A stretch of DNA of 64,000 bases from RGIG9041 sp045593905 (GCA_045593905.1 JAZNXL010000007.1:1-64000); one strand, 5' to 3'. Positions 16,827 to 25,495 are shown, counted from the stretch's first letter. The notes: generated by a model from the sequence alone, not told the origin. Translations and numbers: made by a program.

Positions 16827-17813
16827 ATGGATTCCTTTATATTTGCAACAAATGCAGTTTTACCCATTATTTTTATGGTTGTAATTGGTTATTTGTTAAA
16901 GCGCCTCGGTCTAGTGGACAACAATATAGCCAAGGTGCTTAACAAATTAACTTTTAGATTGTTTTTACCGTCGATGTTGTTTTTAAATGTTTATAACATT
17001 GACAGTATTACTAATATTGAATTTAGCTATATCGTTTATATTGTTATTGCCATAATACTTGTATTTTTTATATTTTTAATTATAATACTGCTATTCTCTA
17101 AAAATAGCGGACATAGGGGAGTATTGTTACAAGCGTCCTTCAGGTCAAATTATGCTTTAATCGGTATTCCGCTTGCTCAGTCATTATTTGGTGAAAAAGG
17201 TGTTGTTGCTGCATCAGTTTTATCTGCTTTTTCAATACCTTTATTTAATGTTTTGGCGGTTATAAGCTTGTCTCTTTTTAATAACTCAAAGAAAAAAACA
17301 AGTGTAAAAAATATAATTACAGATATTGCAAAGAACCCTCTTATACAAAGTATATTGCTTGCTATAATTTTTTTAGCTATACGCCTTGTGTTTGTAAATT
17401 ACTCAATTTCTTTTAGATTAAGTGACATTAAACCATTATTTAAAGTATTACAATATTTGTCTTCTGTTGCTACACCTTTGGCACTTATAGCTCTTGGTGC
17501 TCAATTTGAGTTTTCGGCTATTAAAGAATTAAAACGCGAAATTGTATTTGGTACTATAACAAGAACAGTTGTTGTGCCGCTTATTGCAATGAGTTGCGCT
17601 CTTTTAGCTTTTCCAACACTTTTTAGCGGTGAACACTACGCTTCTTTTGTTGCGGTATTTGCAACACCTGTTGCAGTGTCGAGTGTTCCGATGACGCAAG
17701 AAATGAACGGTGACGTCACTTTGGCAGGACAGCTTGTTGTATGGACAACCATTGCTTCAGCGTTTACAATATTTATTTTTACATTTATTTTGCGTTACAT
17801 TGGAATTTTTTAA
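16827..17813 (+). CDS. AEC family transporter
   Basis: A 328-residue protein with about ten membrane segments in two halves, as in the auxin efflux carrier/malonate (AEC) family. Typical stretches are PIIFMVVIGYLLKRLG at the N-terminus, LNKLTFRLFLPSMLFLNVY, FRSNYALIGIPLAQSLFG and VFATPVAVSSVPMTQEMNGD in the C-terminal half. Bacterial members move organic anions. Placement at the end of the nagA/sialidase run suggests transport of an acidic sugar or of an organic acid product. No terminator is seen between it and the tRNA-Ala promoter 15 bases later. Confidence 0.88.
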   Translation: MDSFIFATNAVLPIIFMVVIGYLLKRLGLVDNNIAKVLNKLTFRLFLPSMLFLNVYNIDSITNIEFSYIVYIVIAIILVFFIFLIIILLFSKNSGHRGVLLQASFRSNYALIGIPLAQSLFGEKGVVAASVLSAFSIPLFNVLAVISLSLFNNSKKKTSVKNIITDIAKNPLIQSILLAIIFLAIRLVFVNYSISFRLSDIKPLFKVLQYLSSVATPLALIALGAQFEFSAIKELKREIVFGTITRTVVVPLIAMSCALLAFPTLFSGEHYASFVAVFATPVAVSSVPMTQEMNGDVTLAGQLVVWTTIASAFTIFIFTFILRYIGIF

Positions 17814-17827
17814 TTATCGTATAACAC

Positions 17828-17855
17828 TTGACAATGATTATTATTTAATTATAAT
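17828..17855 (+). promoter_or_regulatory. Consensus promoter of tRNA-Ala
   Basis: A perfect TTGACA (17828-17833) and a perfect TATAAT (17850-17855) are 16 bp apart, 20 bases before the tRNA 5' end. Confidence 0.9.
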
Positions 17856-17875
17856 TAAAATTGTTAAGTGGTTTT

Positions 17876-17951
<76 letters not shown>

Positions 17952-17953
17952 AA

Positions 17954-17983
17954 AACCCTCGTTCAAACTCGAACGAGGGTTTT
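17954..17983 (+). terminator. Terminator after tRNA-Ala
   Basis: AACCCTCGTTC / GAACGAGGGTT with a 6-base loop and TTTT tail, directly after the CCA end. Confidence 0.88.
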
Positions 17984-18003
17984 AATCATTACAGGAGTTA
18001 ATT

Positions 18004-18747
18004 ATGTTATCGATAAATAAAATTTTGCAGCAATTAGACGGTTATCTTGGTAAAAACGATTATGCGTCGGCTGAATGTCATCTTTTAAATTATTTAAGGC
18101 AAGCAAAAGAGGCTTGTGATAATAAATGTTTGCTTGCAATACTTAATGAGCTTGCAGGTCTTTATCGCAAGCTTTCACGAGAGAGTGACGCACTAAAAAT
18201 TGTTTTTGAACTAATTGAACTTATAAAAACAATGGGCATCGAAGATAATGTTGGCGCGGCAACAACATTTATAAACTGTGCGACTGTTTATAAGGCGTTC
18301 AAAAGAGCCGAAAAGGCTATGCCGCTTTTTGAAAAAGCAAAAATTATTTATGAAAAGCAATTACAGCCAAACGATAAAAGACTTGGCGGGCTTTATAATA
18401 ATATGGCACTCGCTCTGGTTGACCTTAAAGAATTTGACAAGGCGTACGAGCTTTATAATAAGGCTATTTTAGTTATGGAAAATACTAAAGACGGTGACCT
18501 TGAGGTTGCTATAACATTTCTTAATATTGCAAGTGCTAAGGAGGAAGAACTTGGCTTAGAGCAAAGCGAAGAAATAATAAAAGAATATATAGAAAAAGCA
18601 ATATTATTGCTGGATAGCCATATCAACCGAGATGGATACTATGCTTTTGTATGTGAAAAATGTGCTTCGGTATTTGGGTATTACGGATATTTTATTTACG
18701 AAAACGAGTTAATTAAGAGGGCTAATGCAATTTATGAAAGGTCTTGA
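18004..18747 (+). CDS. Tetratricopeptide repeat protein
   Basis: A 247-residue soluble helical protein. TPR-like helix pairs run through residues 20-210, including KCLLAILNELAGLYRKL, AEKAMPLFEKAKIIYEKQL, LGGLYNNMALALVDLKEFD and KAYELYNKAILVME. It shares 23 bases with the start of the DUF4037 gene, so the two proteins are very likely made together. TPR proteins are scaffolds. A partnership with the nucleotidyltransferase-like DUF4037 protein is the simplest reading. It has no DNA-binding or membrane segment. Confidence 0.85.
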   Translation: MLSINKILQQLDGYLGKNDYASAECHLLNYLRQAKEACDNKCLLAILNELAGLYRKLSRESDALKIVFELIELIKTMGIEDNVGAATTFINCATVYKAFKRAEKAMPLFEKAKIIYEKQLQPNDKRLGGLYNNMALALVDLKEFDKAYELYNKAILVMENTKDGDLEVAITFLNIASAKEEELGLEQSEEIIKEYIEKAILLLDSHINRDGYYAFVCEKCASVFGYYGYFIYENELIKRANAIYERS

Positions 18748-19675
18748 GCTTTGCGAAAAATTATATAATGAGTTTGGCAAGCCTATGTTAAAAGAGCAGT
18801 TTGCTGATGTTGAAAAATATCTCGCTGTTGGTCTTGTAGGTAGCGGTTCAGAGTGTTTGGGCTTTGATGATGACATTTCTTGTGACCACGATTTTGAACC
18901 AGGGTTTTGCATATTTTTGCCTGACGAAAGTATAATTGATACAAAAATCGAGTTCGCACTTGAAAGGGCGTATGCCAAGCTACCTAAAGAATATTTAGGT
19001 TTTAAAAGATGCGAGTTGAGTCCGGTTGGCGGTAACCGGCATGGAGTTATTAGAATATCAGACTTTTTTAAGAATAAAGTTGGTGATAATAACGCTGATA
19101 TTACATTAGACGGTTGGTTTTATATTTCAGAGCAGTTTTTAATTGAGGCCACGAACGGTAAAATATTTTGCGATAACTTTGGTAAAATTACTGAGCTTAG
19201 GCAAAAGATTGAATATTTACCTGAAGATGTTCGTCTAAAAAAACTTGCAGGTAACCTTTTACTGATGGCACAATCGGGGCAATATAACTATGCAAGATGC
19301 TTGAACAGGAACGAAACTGCAGCGGCTCAACTTGCAATTGTTGAGTTTGTAAACGCCACGTTAAAGGTAGTGTTTTTGTTAAATAAAAAATATATCCCTT
19401 ACTACAAGTGGGCATTCAAAGCGTTGAAAGACTTGCCGATTTTGTCTGATTTATATGCAGATTTAGAATACCTGATTTCGAGCGACAACTCACCAATTAC
19501 TGCTAATAACAAAAGCGTAATTATTGATAAAATATCAGCTTTGGTAATTCAAGCGTTAAAAGAGCAAGAATTGACGACTGTTAATTCTACATACCTTGAG
19601 CAGCACGCCTATTCTGTCAACAATTGTATTAAAGATGCAAACGTTAGAAACTTAAATATTCTATATGCGGTATAA
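18725..19675 (+). CDS. DUF4037 protein with nucleotidyltransferase-like N-terminus
   Basis: A 316-residue protein. The N-terminal region has VGLVGSGSECLGFDDDISCD, resembling the GSxxxG and DxD pattern of the nucleotidyltransferase fold, followed by DHDFEPGFCIFLPDE. The C-terminal half (LLMAQSGQYNYARCLNR, then a helical bundle) is the DUF4037 domain. It may transfer a nucleotide to a small molecule or a protein; no substrate is known. ATG 18725 follows AAGAGG by 4 bases, and ATG 18734 is an alternative. The gene overlaps the TPR gene and ends at a bidirectional terminator. Confidence 0.82.
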   Translation: MQFMKGLELCEKLYNEFGKPMLKEQFADVEKYLAVGLVGSGSECLGFDDDISCDHDFEPGFCIFLPDESIIDTKIEFALERAYAKLPKEYLGFKRCELSPVGGNRHGVIRISDFFKNKVGDNNADITLDGWFYISEQFLIEATNGKIFCDNFGKITELRQKIEYLPEDVRLKKLAGNLLLMAQSGQYNYARCLNRNETAAAQLAIVEFVNATLKVVFLLNKKYIPYYKWAFKALKDLPILSDLYADLEYLISSDNSPITANNKSVIIDKISALVIQALKEQELTTVNSTYLEQHAYSVNNCIKDANVRNLNILYAV

Positions 19676-19679
19676 AAAA

Positions 19680-19705
19680 ACAGCCTAGAAATAGGCTGTT
19701 ATTTT
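19680..19705. terminator. Bidirectional terminator
   Basis: ACAGCCTA GAAA TAGGCTGT with A and T runs on either side. It serves the DUF4037 gene and the convergent AraC gene. Confidence 0.8.
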
Positions 19706-20586
19706 ATTATTGATTTTTTGTATTGTGTAGGGGTTTTGTTTGTGAATTTTTTAAAGCATTTGCTAAAATATTGCGGACTTTCAAAACATAACGCTTCAGA
19801 TATTTGTGTTATTGTTAAGTTATTTTCACGCAATAATTTTTTTGCCTCCTTAATTTTTAAGCTATTATAATAGTGAATAATACCGCCTTTGTAATACTGA
19901 CTGAATATCTTTTTAAGATAGCTTTTGCTTATGTTTAACTGCTTACAAATTTCTTTTATTGAAAGGATACTGTAGATATTACAGTTTATAATATCAAGAA
20001 CCTCTTTTACGTGCTCTGAAACTGCTATTCCGTCAATTATAAGATTGTTGCGTTGCTCTTTTGTAGCAATCGCCTTATTTCGCCTTAATAATATCAAAAA
20101 CATTTCTAAAAGGTTTTTAGTCATTTGACTGCTTCCAAACGGAGCGCTTTCTTTTATAGTCATACGTTGTATAAGCGGGTTATTCTCGTCGTCCATTTTA
20201 AAACACGAAAGCCCTTCGTTGAATAGTTGCGATAAGATTGAACGTTCATCGGGGGATAACTTAAAAATTTTACCCTCAAAATAGTTAATCTCGGGACTAT
20301 TGCACTCAAACGTGATAATGCTAACGTTGGGCGGGTTAACCCTGTTGCTTTTAAGGTTGTGAAACTCGTTGGGCTTATGAAAAACAATTTCTCCGCTTTT
20401 TAAAACAAAATTATTTTTATCAGCCGTACAAATAACTTCGCCTTGGTCAATATACACCATTTCCCAAAAATCGTGTTTTTCGCCAGGGTATTCAAAGTCT
20501 TTATTAAACTCCATATAAAAAAGAGTTATTACGCTTTTAATTTCTATAACGCTGTTAAATTTAATTCTTGTAAAATTGTCGCCCAT
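19699..20586 (-). CDS. AraC family transcriptional regulator
   Basis: A 295-residue regulator. The N-terminal cupin domain (YPGEKHDFWEMVYIDQGE, then SGEIVFHKPNEFHNL) is joined to a C-terminal pair of helix-turn-helix motifs (ICKQLNISKSYLKKIFSQ and ISEALCFESPQYFSKCFKK). It is divergent from the PIG-L/PfkB/aldolase/NagB-like operon across 101 bases and is the obvious candidate regulator of it, probably responding to the sugar substrate. The inducer is not known. Confidence 0.9.
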   Translation of the reverse strand: MGDNFTRIKFNSVIEIKSVITLFYMEFNKDFEYPGEKHDFWEMVYIDQGEVICTADKNNFVLKSGEIVFHKPNEFHNLKSNRVNPPNVSIITFECNSPEINYFEGKIFKLSPDERSILSQLFNEGLSCFKMDDENNPLIQRMTIKESAPFGSSQMTKNLLEMFLILLRRNKAIATKEQRNNLIIDGIAVSEHVKEVLDIINCNIYSILSIKEICKQLNISKSYLKKIFSQYYKGGIIHYYNSLKIKEAKKLLRENNLTITQISEALCFESPQYFSKCFKKFTNKTPTQYKKSIIK

Positions 20587-20687
20587 AATTTAACTCCAAG
20601 TGTCTAATAGTACAAATATTATAACTTTATTTACATTGAAATTCAATATGATATGTTGTATTTTAAAATAAAAAAGGAGGTTATAAT

Positions 20688-21392
20688 ATGAACGTTTTAG
20701 CAATTGGCTGTCATCCGGATGATATTGAAATCAACTGCGCCGGTACACTTGCAAAATGTGTTAAGCGTGGAGATAATGTAACTGTTTGTCATGTTTGTAA
20801 CGGCAATTTAGGTCACGTAGTAATTCAACCTCATGAACTTGGCGAAATTAGAAAACAAGAAGCTATCAAAGCGGGTTCACTTGCGGGAATTAAAGTAGTT
20901 ACTTGTGATATCGGCGACCTTGTTGTTTATCATCAGAATAAAGAGCACAGAGATATGCTTGTTGATATTATCAGAGAAGCACAACCTGATTTTATCATTA
21001 CTCACGCTCCAAACGATTATATGCCTGACCATGTTGCAGTTAGTAATTTGGTGTTTGATGCTGCTTTTGCTGCAAGTGTACCTCATTATATTACCGGTAT
21101 TGCGGCTGCGTCACAGGTTACTCCTATTTATTATATGGACAACCTTGGCGGTAATGAATTTTTGCCTACTGAATATGTTGATATTTCAGACGAAATTGAA
21201 CTTAAACTTAAAATGCTCGAGTGCCACGAGAGTCAGCTAAAATGGATGAGAGAACACGATAATATTGATTTTGCAGATATGGTTAAAACAATTTCTAAAT
21301 ATCGCGGCTATCAGTGTGGTGCAACTTTTGCTGAAGCATTTAGTCAGTGTATGGTTTATCCCAAACCTACAACAAGGAGATTATTACCATGA
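20688..21392 (+). CDS. PIG-L family (LmbE-like) N-deacetylase
   Basis: A 234-residue zinc hydrolase. GCHPDDIEINCAGTLAK near the N-terminus provides the HPDD zinc and catalytic residues, and APNDYMPDHVAVSNL provides the third zinc ligand (His). Family members remove N-acetyl groups from GlcNAc-type sugars or glycoconjugates. The RBS AAAGGAGG lies before ATG 20688. Its stop overlaps the kinase start (ATGA), and it leads a four-gene operon that includes kinase, aldolase and sugar-phosphate isomerase. It probably deacetylates a free N-acetyl amino sugar or small glycoside before phosphorylation. Confidence 0.9.
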   Translation: MNVLAIGCHPDDIEINCAGTLAKCVKRGDNVTVCHVCNGNLGHVVIQPHELGEIRKQEAIKAGSLAGIKVVTCDIGDLVVYHQNKEHRDMLVDIIREAQPDFIITHAPNDYMPDHVAVSNLVFDAAFAASVPHYITGIAAASQVTPIYYMDNLGGNEFLPTEYVDISDEIELKLKMLECHESQLKWMREHDNIDFADMVKTISKYRGYQCGATFAEAFSQCMVYPKPTTRRLLP

Positions 21393-22330
21393 AGAAGGTT
21401 GCTTGCGTAGGAATTTTAGTTGCGGATGTAATAGTTGAAAAAGTTTCACGATATCCTGAAAATGGAAAAATGGCGCCGGTTAATTCTATTGTAATGTGTA
21501 ACGGCGGCAATGCAATGACCGCAGCAATAAATTTAAGAAAGCTTGAAACGGAATCATATATTATTGGTATGATTGGCAATGACATGTTCGGCGAATTCTT
21601 AAAAAGTAAACTTTTAGAGAGCGGAACAAATATTAGTGGACTGAAAACAAATGACAATGTCCAGACTTCTACATCTGTCTTAATGATTGATGACGAAGGG
21701 GAGCGCTCTTATTTTCATTGCACAGGCACCAATTCTGTGTTTTCTGAAGAAGATATAGATTATAGTGTTATTGAAAAATGCGATATGGTGTTTGTTACAG
21801 GTTCTTTTCTTATGGACCGATTTGACGGCGCTCAAACAATGAACTTTCTAAAAAACTGTAAAAATATGGGTAAAACCACATTTCTTGATGTTTGTTGGGA
21901 TGCTACAGGGCAATGGGGAGAGCTACTTGATATGTCAATGCCGTACATTGATTATTTTATGCCCAGCTTTGATGAAGCTGTTTGTATTGCCAGCAAAGAA
22001 AATTTAGAGGAAATCGCAGATGTTTTTGTTTCAAAGGGAATAAAAAACGTTGTAATTAAGTTAGGCTCTAAAGGTTGTTATCTTCGCAAAGAAGGTGACC
22101 GAGAAGGTAAAGTATTTTCGCCATATTATGTAGAAAAACCTGTAGATACTGTTGGCGCTGGTGATAGCTTTTGTTCCGGATTTTTGGCGGCTTTTGCAAG
22201 AGGTAACAATGTAGAAGATTGCGCAAGGTTTGCCAATGCAGTTGGCTGTCATTGCGTAATGGCAAAAGGAGCAACAGCAGGTATAAAATCATATACAGAA
22301 ACAATAAATTTTATAAATAAAAATAGTTAG
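21389..22330 (+). CDS. PfkB family carbohydrate kinase
   Basis: A 313-residue kinase of the ribokinase/PfkB superfamily. MKKVACVGILVADVIVEKVS is the N-terminal strand, CNGGNAMTAAINLRKL the substrate-binding di-glycine region, and DTVGAGDSFCSGFLAAFARG the anion hole and catalytic Asp near the C-terminus. ATG 21389 is chosen over upstream in-frame codons because AAGGAGA lies 9 bases before it and the overlap with the deacetylase stop is ATGA. The substrate may be the sugar released by the deacetylase or the ketose phosphate feeding the aldolase; sequence alone does not decide. Confidence 0.9.
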   Translation: MKKVACVGILVADVIVEKVSRYPENGKMAPVNSIVMCNGGNAMTAAINLRKLETESYIIGMIGNDMFGEFLKSKLLESGTNISGLKTNDNVQTSTSVLMIDDEGERSYFHCTGTNSVFSEEDIDYSVIEKCDMVFVTGSFLMDRFDGAQTMNFLKNCKNMGKTTFLDVCWDATGQWGELLDMSMPYIDYFMPSFDEAVCIASKENLEEIADVFVSKGIKNVVIKLGSKGCYLRKEGDREGKVFSPYYVEKPVDTVGAGDSFCSGFLAAFARGNNVEDCARFANAVGCHCVMAKGATAGIKSYTETINFINKNS

Positions 22331-22341
22331 GGGAAATTATT

Positions 22342-23169
22342 ATGTTAGTAACATTAGAAGAAATTTTATGTGACGCTGAGAAAAAGAAGTATGGTGTAGG
22401 TCTTTTCAATATGCTTAATCTTGAGATGGCACGCGGAATAATTGAGGCGGCAGAGGAAGAAAAATCTCCGCTTATTCTTGGCGTTGCCGAGGTTCACCTT
22501 CCATTAATTCCATTTGATTATGCCGCTTTAATAATGAATAAAATCGCAAAAGAAGCAAAGGTGCCTGTTTGTTTACATTTTGACCATGGAACTGATTTTA
22601 ATAAAATTAAAGCTGCAATTGATGGGGGATTTACTTCTGTAATGTATGACGGAAGTTCTCTTCCTTATGAAGAAAATATTTTGAATACCAAAAAAATCAG
22701 TACTCTTGCACATGAAAAAGGAATTAGCGTTGAAGCAGAACTTGGACACGTGGGCGGTGCTGAAGGCGGAAACGATGACGGTATTGAAGAGATGTATACA
22801 AATGTTTCACAGGTTAACGATTTTATTGAACGTGCAGATATTGATGCGCTTGCAGTTGCAATAGGAACTGCTCACGGTCAGTATAAAACTAAGCCCAAAC
22901 TTGATATTAATCGTCTTGCAGATATCTATAAAATTAGTAACAAACCTCTTGTGCTTCACGGCGGTAGTGGACTTTCGGATGATGATTTTAAAAACACAAT
23001 TAAAAATGGTATTAGAAAAATAAATATTTGTACCGAAATGTGTATTGCTTTGAGGGAAGCATATCTTAAGAGCGCGAATCACGAAATATTATTTGACGAT
23101 GGTAAAAATGCTGTAAAAGAAATTGTTAAAAGTAAAATGCAGTTATTTGGCAGCAGTAATAAAGCGTAA
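22342..23169 (+). CDS. Class II (zinc) ketose-bisphosphate aldolase
   Basis: A 275-residue class II aldolase. CLHFDHGTDFNKIKAAIDGG holds the catalytic Asp and the first zinc His. VEAELGHVGG, AIGTAHGQYKTKPKLD and VLHGGSGLSDDD supply the remaining zinc His residues and the phosphate-binding loop. It splits fructose- or tagatose-1,6-bisphosphate into DHAP and glyceraldehyde-3-phosphate in the cytosol. The size and the LHGGSG sequence are shared by FbaA and GatY/KbaY, so the ketose epimer cannot be assigned. It lies 11 bases after the kinase gene and 22 before the NagB-like gene. Confidence 0.93.
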   Translation: MLVTLEEILCDAEKKKYGVGLFNMLNLEMARGIIEAAEEEKSPLILGVAEVHLPLIPFDYAALIMNKIAKEAKVPVCLHFDHGTDFNKIKAAIDGGFTSVMYDGSSLPYEENILNTKKISTLAHEKGISVEAELGHVGGAEGGNDDGIEEMYTNVSQVNDFIERADIDALAVAIGTAHGQYKTKPKLDINRLADIYKISNKPLVLHGGSGLSDDDFKNTIKNGIRKINICTEMCIALREAYLKSANHEILFDDGKNAVKEIVKSKMQLFGSSNKA

Positions 23170-23191
23170 AAAGGTTTTAGGAGAAAATGTT

Positions 23192-24130
23192 ATGGATTTT
23201 TTATCAACTGTAAAAGGTAGTCTTTTAGAAGATTTTTATCCCAAGGGCTGGGATATGAAGAAAATAGACGAGTGCTGCGAAAAAGGTGTTGAAAGAGAAG
23301 ACTGGTGGAATAAAGATTTTAGCCCCATCGCTTGTGAAACACTTAATGACTTTGATACATTTATGGGTCACGAAATTGCATTACAAATTAAAAATGCAAG
23401 AGACCGTGGCGAAAAACTTGCTATGATTTTACCTGTTGGTCCTATGGGTATGTACAAATGGGCAGTTTACTTTTTGACAGAGTGGAAGGTATGCTGTGAC
23501 CACGTTTACACATTTAATATGGACGAGTGGGCTGATGCTGATGGTAATACATTACCCAGCACAAACCCTGCTTCGTTTGAGTACAGTATGAAACAAGCTT
23601 TCTTTGATAAGCTTGGCGAGCTTACTATTCCACCTTCACAACGCAACTTTGCTACAAAAGAAAATCTTCCTACTTATGCTAAAAAGATTGCTGACTTAAA
23701 AGCCGAGGGCGCTAAGCTTGTACTTGTATTTGGTATTGGTAGAATGTGCCATATAGCTTTCTGGGAACCGCAATTCGCTGAAGATTATGCATCTGAGGCT
23801 GATTGGAAAGCTGCAACACATAGAATAGGTGCAAAACTCCACCCGCTTACTATTGAACAAAACGCACTTACAAGCTTTAAGAGCCGCACAACACTCGTTC
23901 CTTGTCGCGCAAACACCGTAGGCCCCGGTCTGTTTTTACAAGCTGATATTATAATCGGTGGTTGTGATGGTGTTTTAGGACGTGGAATGGGCTGGCAAGG
24001 TATGAGCTTTTTAACAACATTACATTACGGTCCCGATATGAATATTACAAGCACATATATGCCTACGCTTCCCGGTAAGCTCTTCTACTTAAAAGAACTT
24101 GCAGGTCCGCTTGTTGCCGAGTGTAACTAG
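23192..24130 (+). CDS. NagB-like sugar-phosphate isomerase/deaminase with variant active site
   Basis: A 312-residue protein of the glucosamine-6-phosphate deaminase superfamily. The catalytic Asp motif FNMDEW (108-113) and phosphate-binding LPVGPMGMY (80-88) are present. The active-site loop reads GIGRMCHIAFWEP (181-193), where canonical NagB has GxGxDGHIAFNEP. His187 and Glu192 are kept, but the Asp of the Asp-His-Glu triad is Met185 and the following Gly is Cys186. ATG 23192 is used because AGGAG lies upstream. It closes the deacetylase-kinase-aldolase operon, so it probably isomerises an amino or keto sugar phosphate, perhaps not glucosamine-6-phosphate. Confidence 0.85.
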   Translation: MDFLSTVKGSLLEDFYPKGWDMKKIDECCEKGVEREDWWNKDFSPIACETLNDFDTFMGHEIALQIKNARDRGEKLAMILPVGPMGMYKWAVYFLTEWKVCCDHVYTFNMDEWADADGNTLPSTNPASFEYSMKQAFFDKLGELTIPPSQRNFATKENLPTYAKKIADLKAEGAKLVLVFGIGRMCHIAFWEPQFAEDYASEADWKAATHRIGAKLHPLTIEQNALTSFKSRTTLVPCRANTVGPGLFLQADIIIGGCDGVLGRGMGWQGMSFLTTLHYGPDMNITSTYMPTLPGKLFYLKELAGPLVAECN

Positions 24131-24137
24131 TTTAATA

Positions 24138-24168
24138 AAAGCAGTCAAATTGACTGCTTTTATTTTTT
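24138..24168 (+). terminator. Terminator of the PIG-L operon
   Basis: AAAGCAGTC AAATT GACTGCTTT followed by TATTTTTTT, directly after the NagB-like stop. Confidence 0.87.
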
Positions 24169-24170
24169 TG

Positions 24171-24199
24171 TTGATTAAAATAGTTTAATGTGTTATTAT
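24171..24199 (+). promoter_or_regulatory. Promoter placing the start site at the initiation codon
   Basis: TTGATT (24171-24176) and TATTAT (24194-24199) are 17 bp apart, with TGT before the -10. The expected start of transcription, six to seven bases after the -10, falls on the A of ATG 24206. No RBS is visible before that ATG. Confidence 0.5.
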
Positions 24200-24205
24200 A
24201 TTTTT

Positions 24206-25495
24206 ATGGAAAATTTAGTATTAAAAAAAGAAATTAAAGTATCAAAAAAATATCAGGTTGTTGTATGCGGCGGCGGTCCTTCGGGATTTATTGCTGCTAT
24301 TGCCGCAGCAAGAACCGGCGCTTCCGTCGCCATAATAGAAAGGTATGGCTTTTTTGGCGGAATGGCAACTGCCGGACTTGTAGCACCAATTTCAGAGTTT
24401 ATGCATGAGGGTGAGCTTATTGCAGGCGGTATTCCGCTTGAGTTTGTTAACCGTATGTACGAATTCGGCTATGGTAAAATGTGCGAGCCTCGTGGTAATT
24501 ATGTATTCCACCCCGAAGCTTATAAATTAGTCGCTGAACAGATGATTGACGAAGAAAATATTGATGTGTATTTTCATTCGTTTGTGTCTGATTGTGTTGT
24601 TAAAGACGGCAAGATTACACATGTTGTTTTTGAATCTAAAAGCGGCACAATGGCTATTGAGGCTGATTATGTAATTGACGCTACAGGTGACGGTGATATT
24701 GCGTATATGGCAAACGTTCCTATGCAAAACTATAATATGCCATTACAACCTGTTTCTATGTATTTTGTAATAGGTGACGTTGATACCGATGCTATTAAGG
24801 GCTACTATCCGGGTGAAAAAAGCAGTAGCTTAAAGCACGTACATGAGCGCCTTAATGAACTTAAAAAAACTAAGGATATTCCGCAGTTTGGCGGTCCTTG
24901 GTGCTTTGCAGGTATCGGTGAAGGCATTTGTATGGTGAATATGACAAGAACATCGGCTGACTGGCTCAATGTAGAGTCGGCAACTGCTGCTGAATTTCAA
25001 TTAAAGCAAGACGTGTTTAAATGCGTTCAGGTTCTTCGTGAGAATTTTGACGAATTTAAAAATGCAAAGCTTTTACAAATGGCTATGCAAGCAGGTATTC
25101 GTGAAACTCGTCACATAAAAGGTGTCCATGTTTTAACAGGTGAAGAATATAAGAATTCGGTTAATTTTTATGATTCTATTGCACGCTGTTCTCATCCTAT
25201 AGATATTCACAGCGCAACTGATAACTCACAACAATGCACTCATCTTAAAGAAGCTGCATATATCCCGTACAGGTCAATTATCGCTGAAGGCTTTGATAAC
25301 TTGCTTGTGCCTTCAAGATGTTTTTCGGCTGACCGAGAGGCTTTTGCATCAGCTCGTGTTCAGGTTGGTGTTATGGGCATGGGTCAGGCGGCTGGTGTTG
25401 CGGCTGCACTTTGTGCTAAAAATGGCGCTGTTGTATCACAGGTTAATATTGAAAATCTTAAACAAATTCTAATCGATTGGGGCGTTGTAATATGA
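24206..25495 (+). CDS. FAD-dependent oxidoreductase
   Basis: A 429-residue flavoprotein. The N-terminal Rossmann motif VVVCGGGPSGFIAAIAAART is followed by ERYGFFGGMATAGLVAPISEF, the pattern of the FAD_oxidored (PF12831-type) family in which a GMATxG loop covers the isoalloxazine. Later come IDATGDGDIAYMANVPM and a C-terminal GVMGMGQAAGVAAALCAK that closes the FAD site. Members oxidise or reduce small organic molecules and are often found in sugar loci. ATG 24206 gives the conventional N-terminus; ATG 24188 is the in-frame alternative. Neither has an RBS. The stop overlaps the next gene as ATGA. Confidence 0.87.
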   Translation: MENLVLKKEIKVSKKYQVVVCGGGPSGFIAAIAAARTGASVAIIERYGFFGGMATAGLVAPISEFMHEGELIAGGIPLEFVNRMYEFGYGKMCEPRGNYVFHPEAYKLVAEQMIDEENIDVYFHSFVSDCVVKDGKITHVVFESKSGTMAIEADYVIDATGDGDIAYMANVPMQNYNMPLQPVSMYFVIGDVDTDAIKGYYPGEKSSSLKHVHERLNELKKTKDIPQFGGPWCFAGIGEGICMVNMTRTSADWLNVESATAAEFQLKQDVFKCVQVLRENFDEFKNAKLLQMAMQAGIRETRHIKGVHVLTGEEYKNSVNFYDSIARCSHPIDIHSATDNSQQCTHLKEAAYIPYRSIIAEGFDNLLVPSRCFSADREAFASARVQVGVMGMGQAAGVAAALCAKNGAVVSQVNIENLKQILIDWGVVI

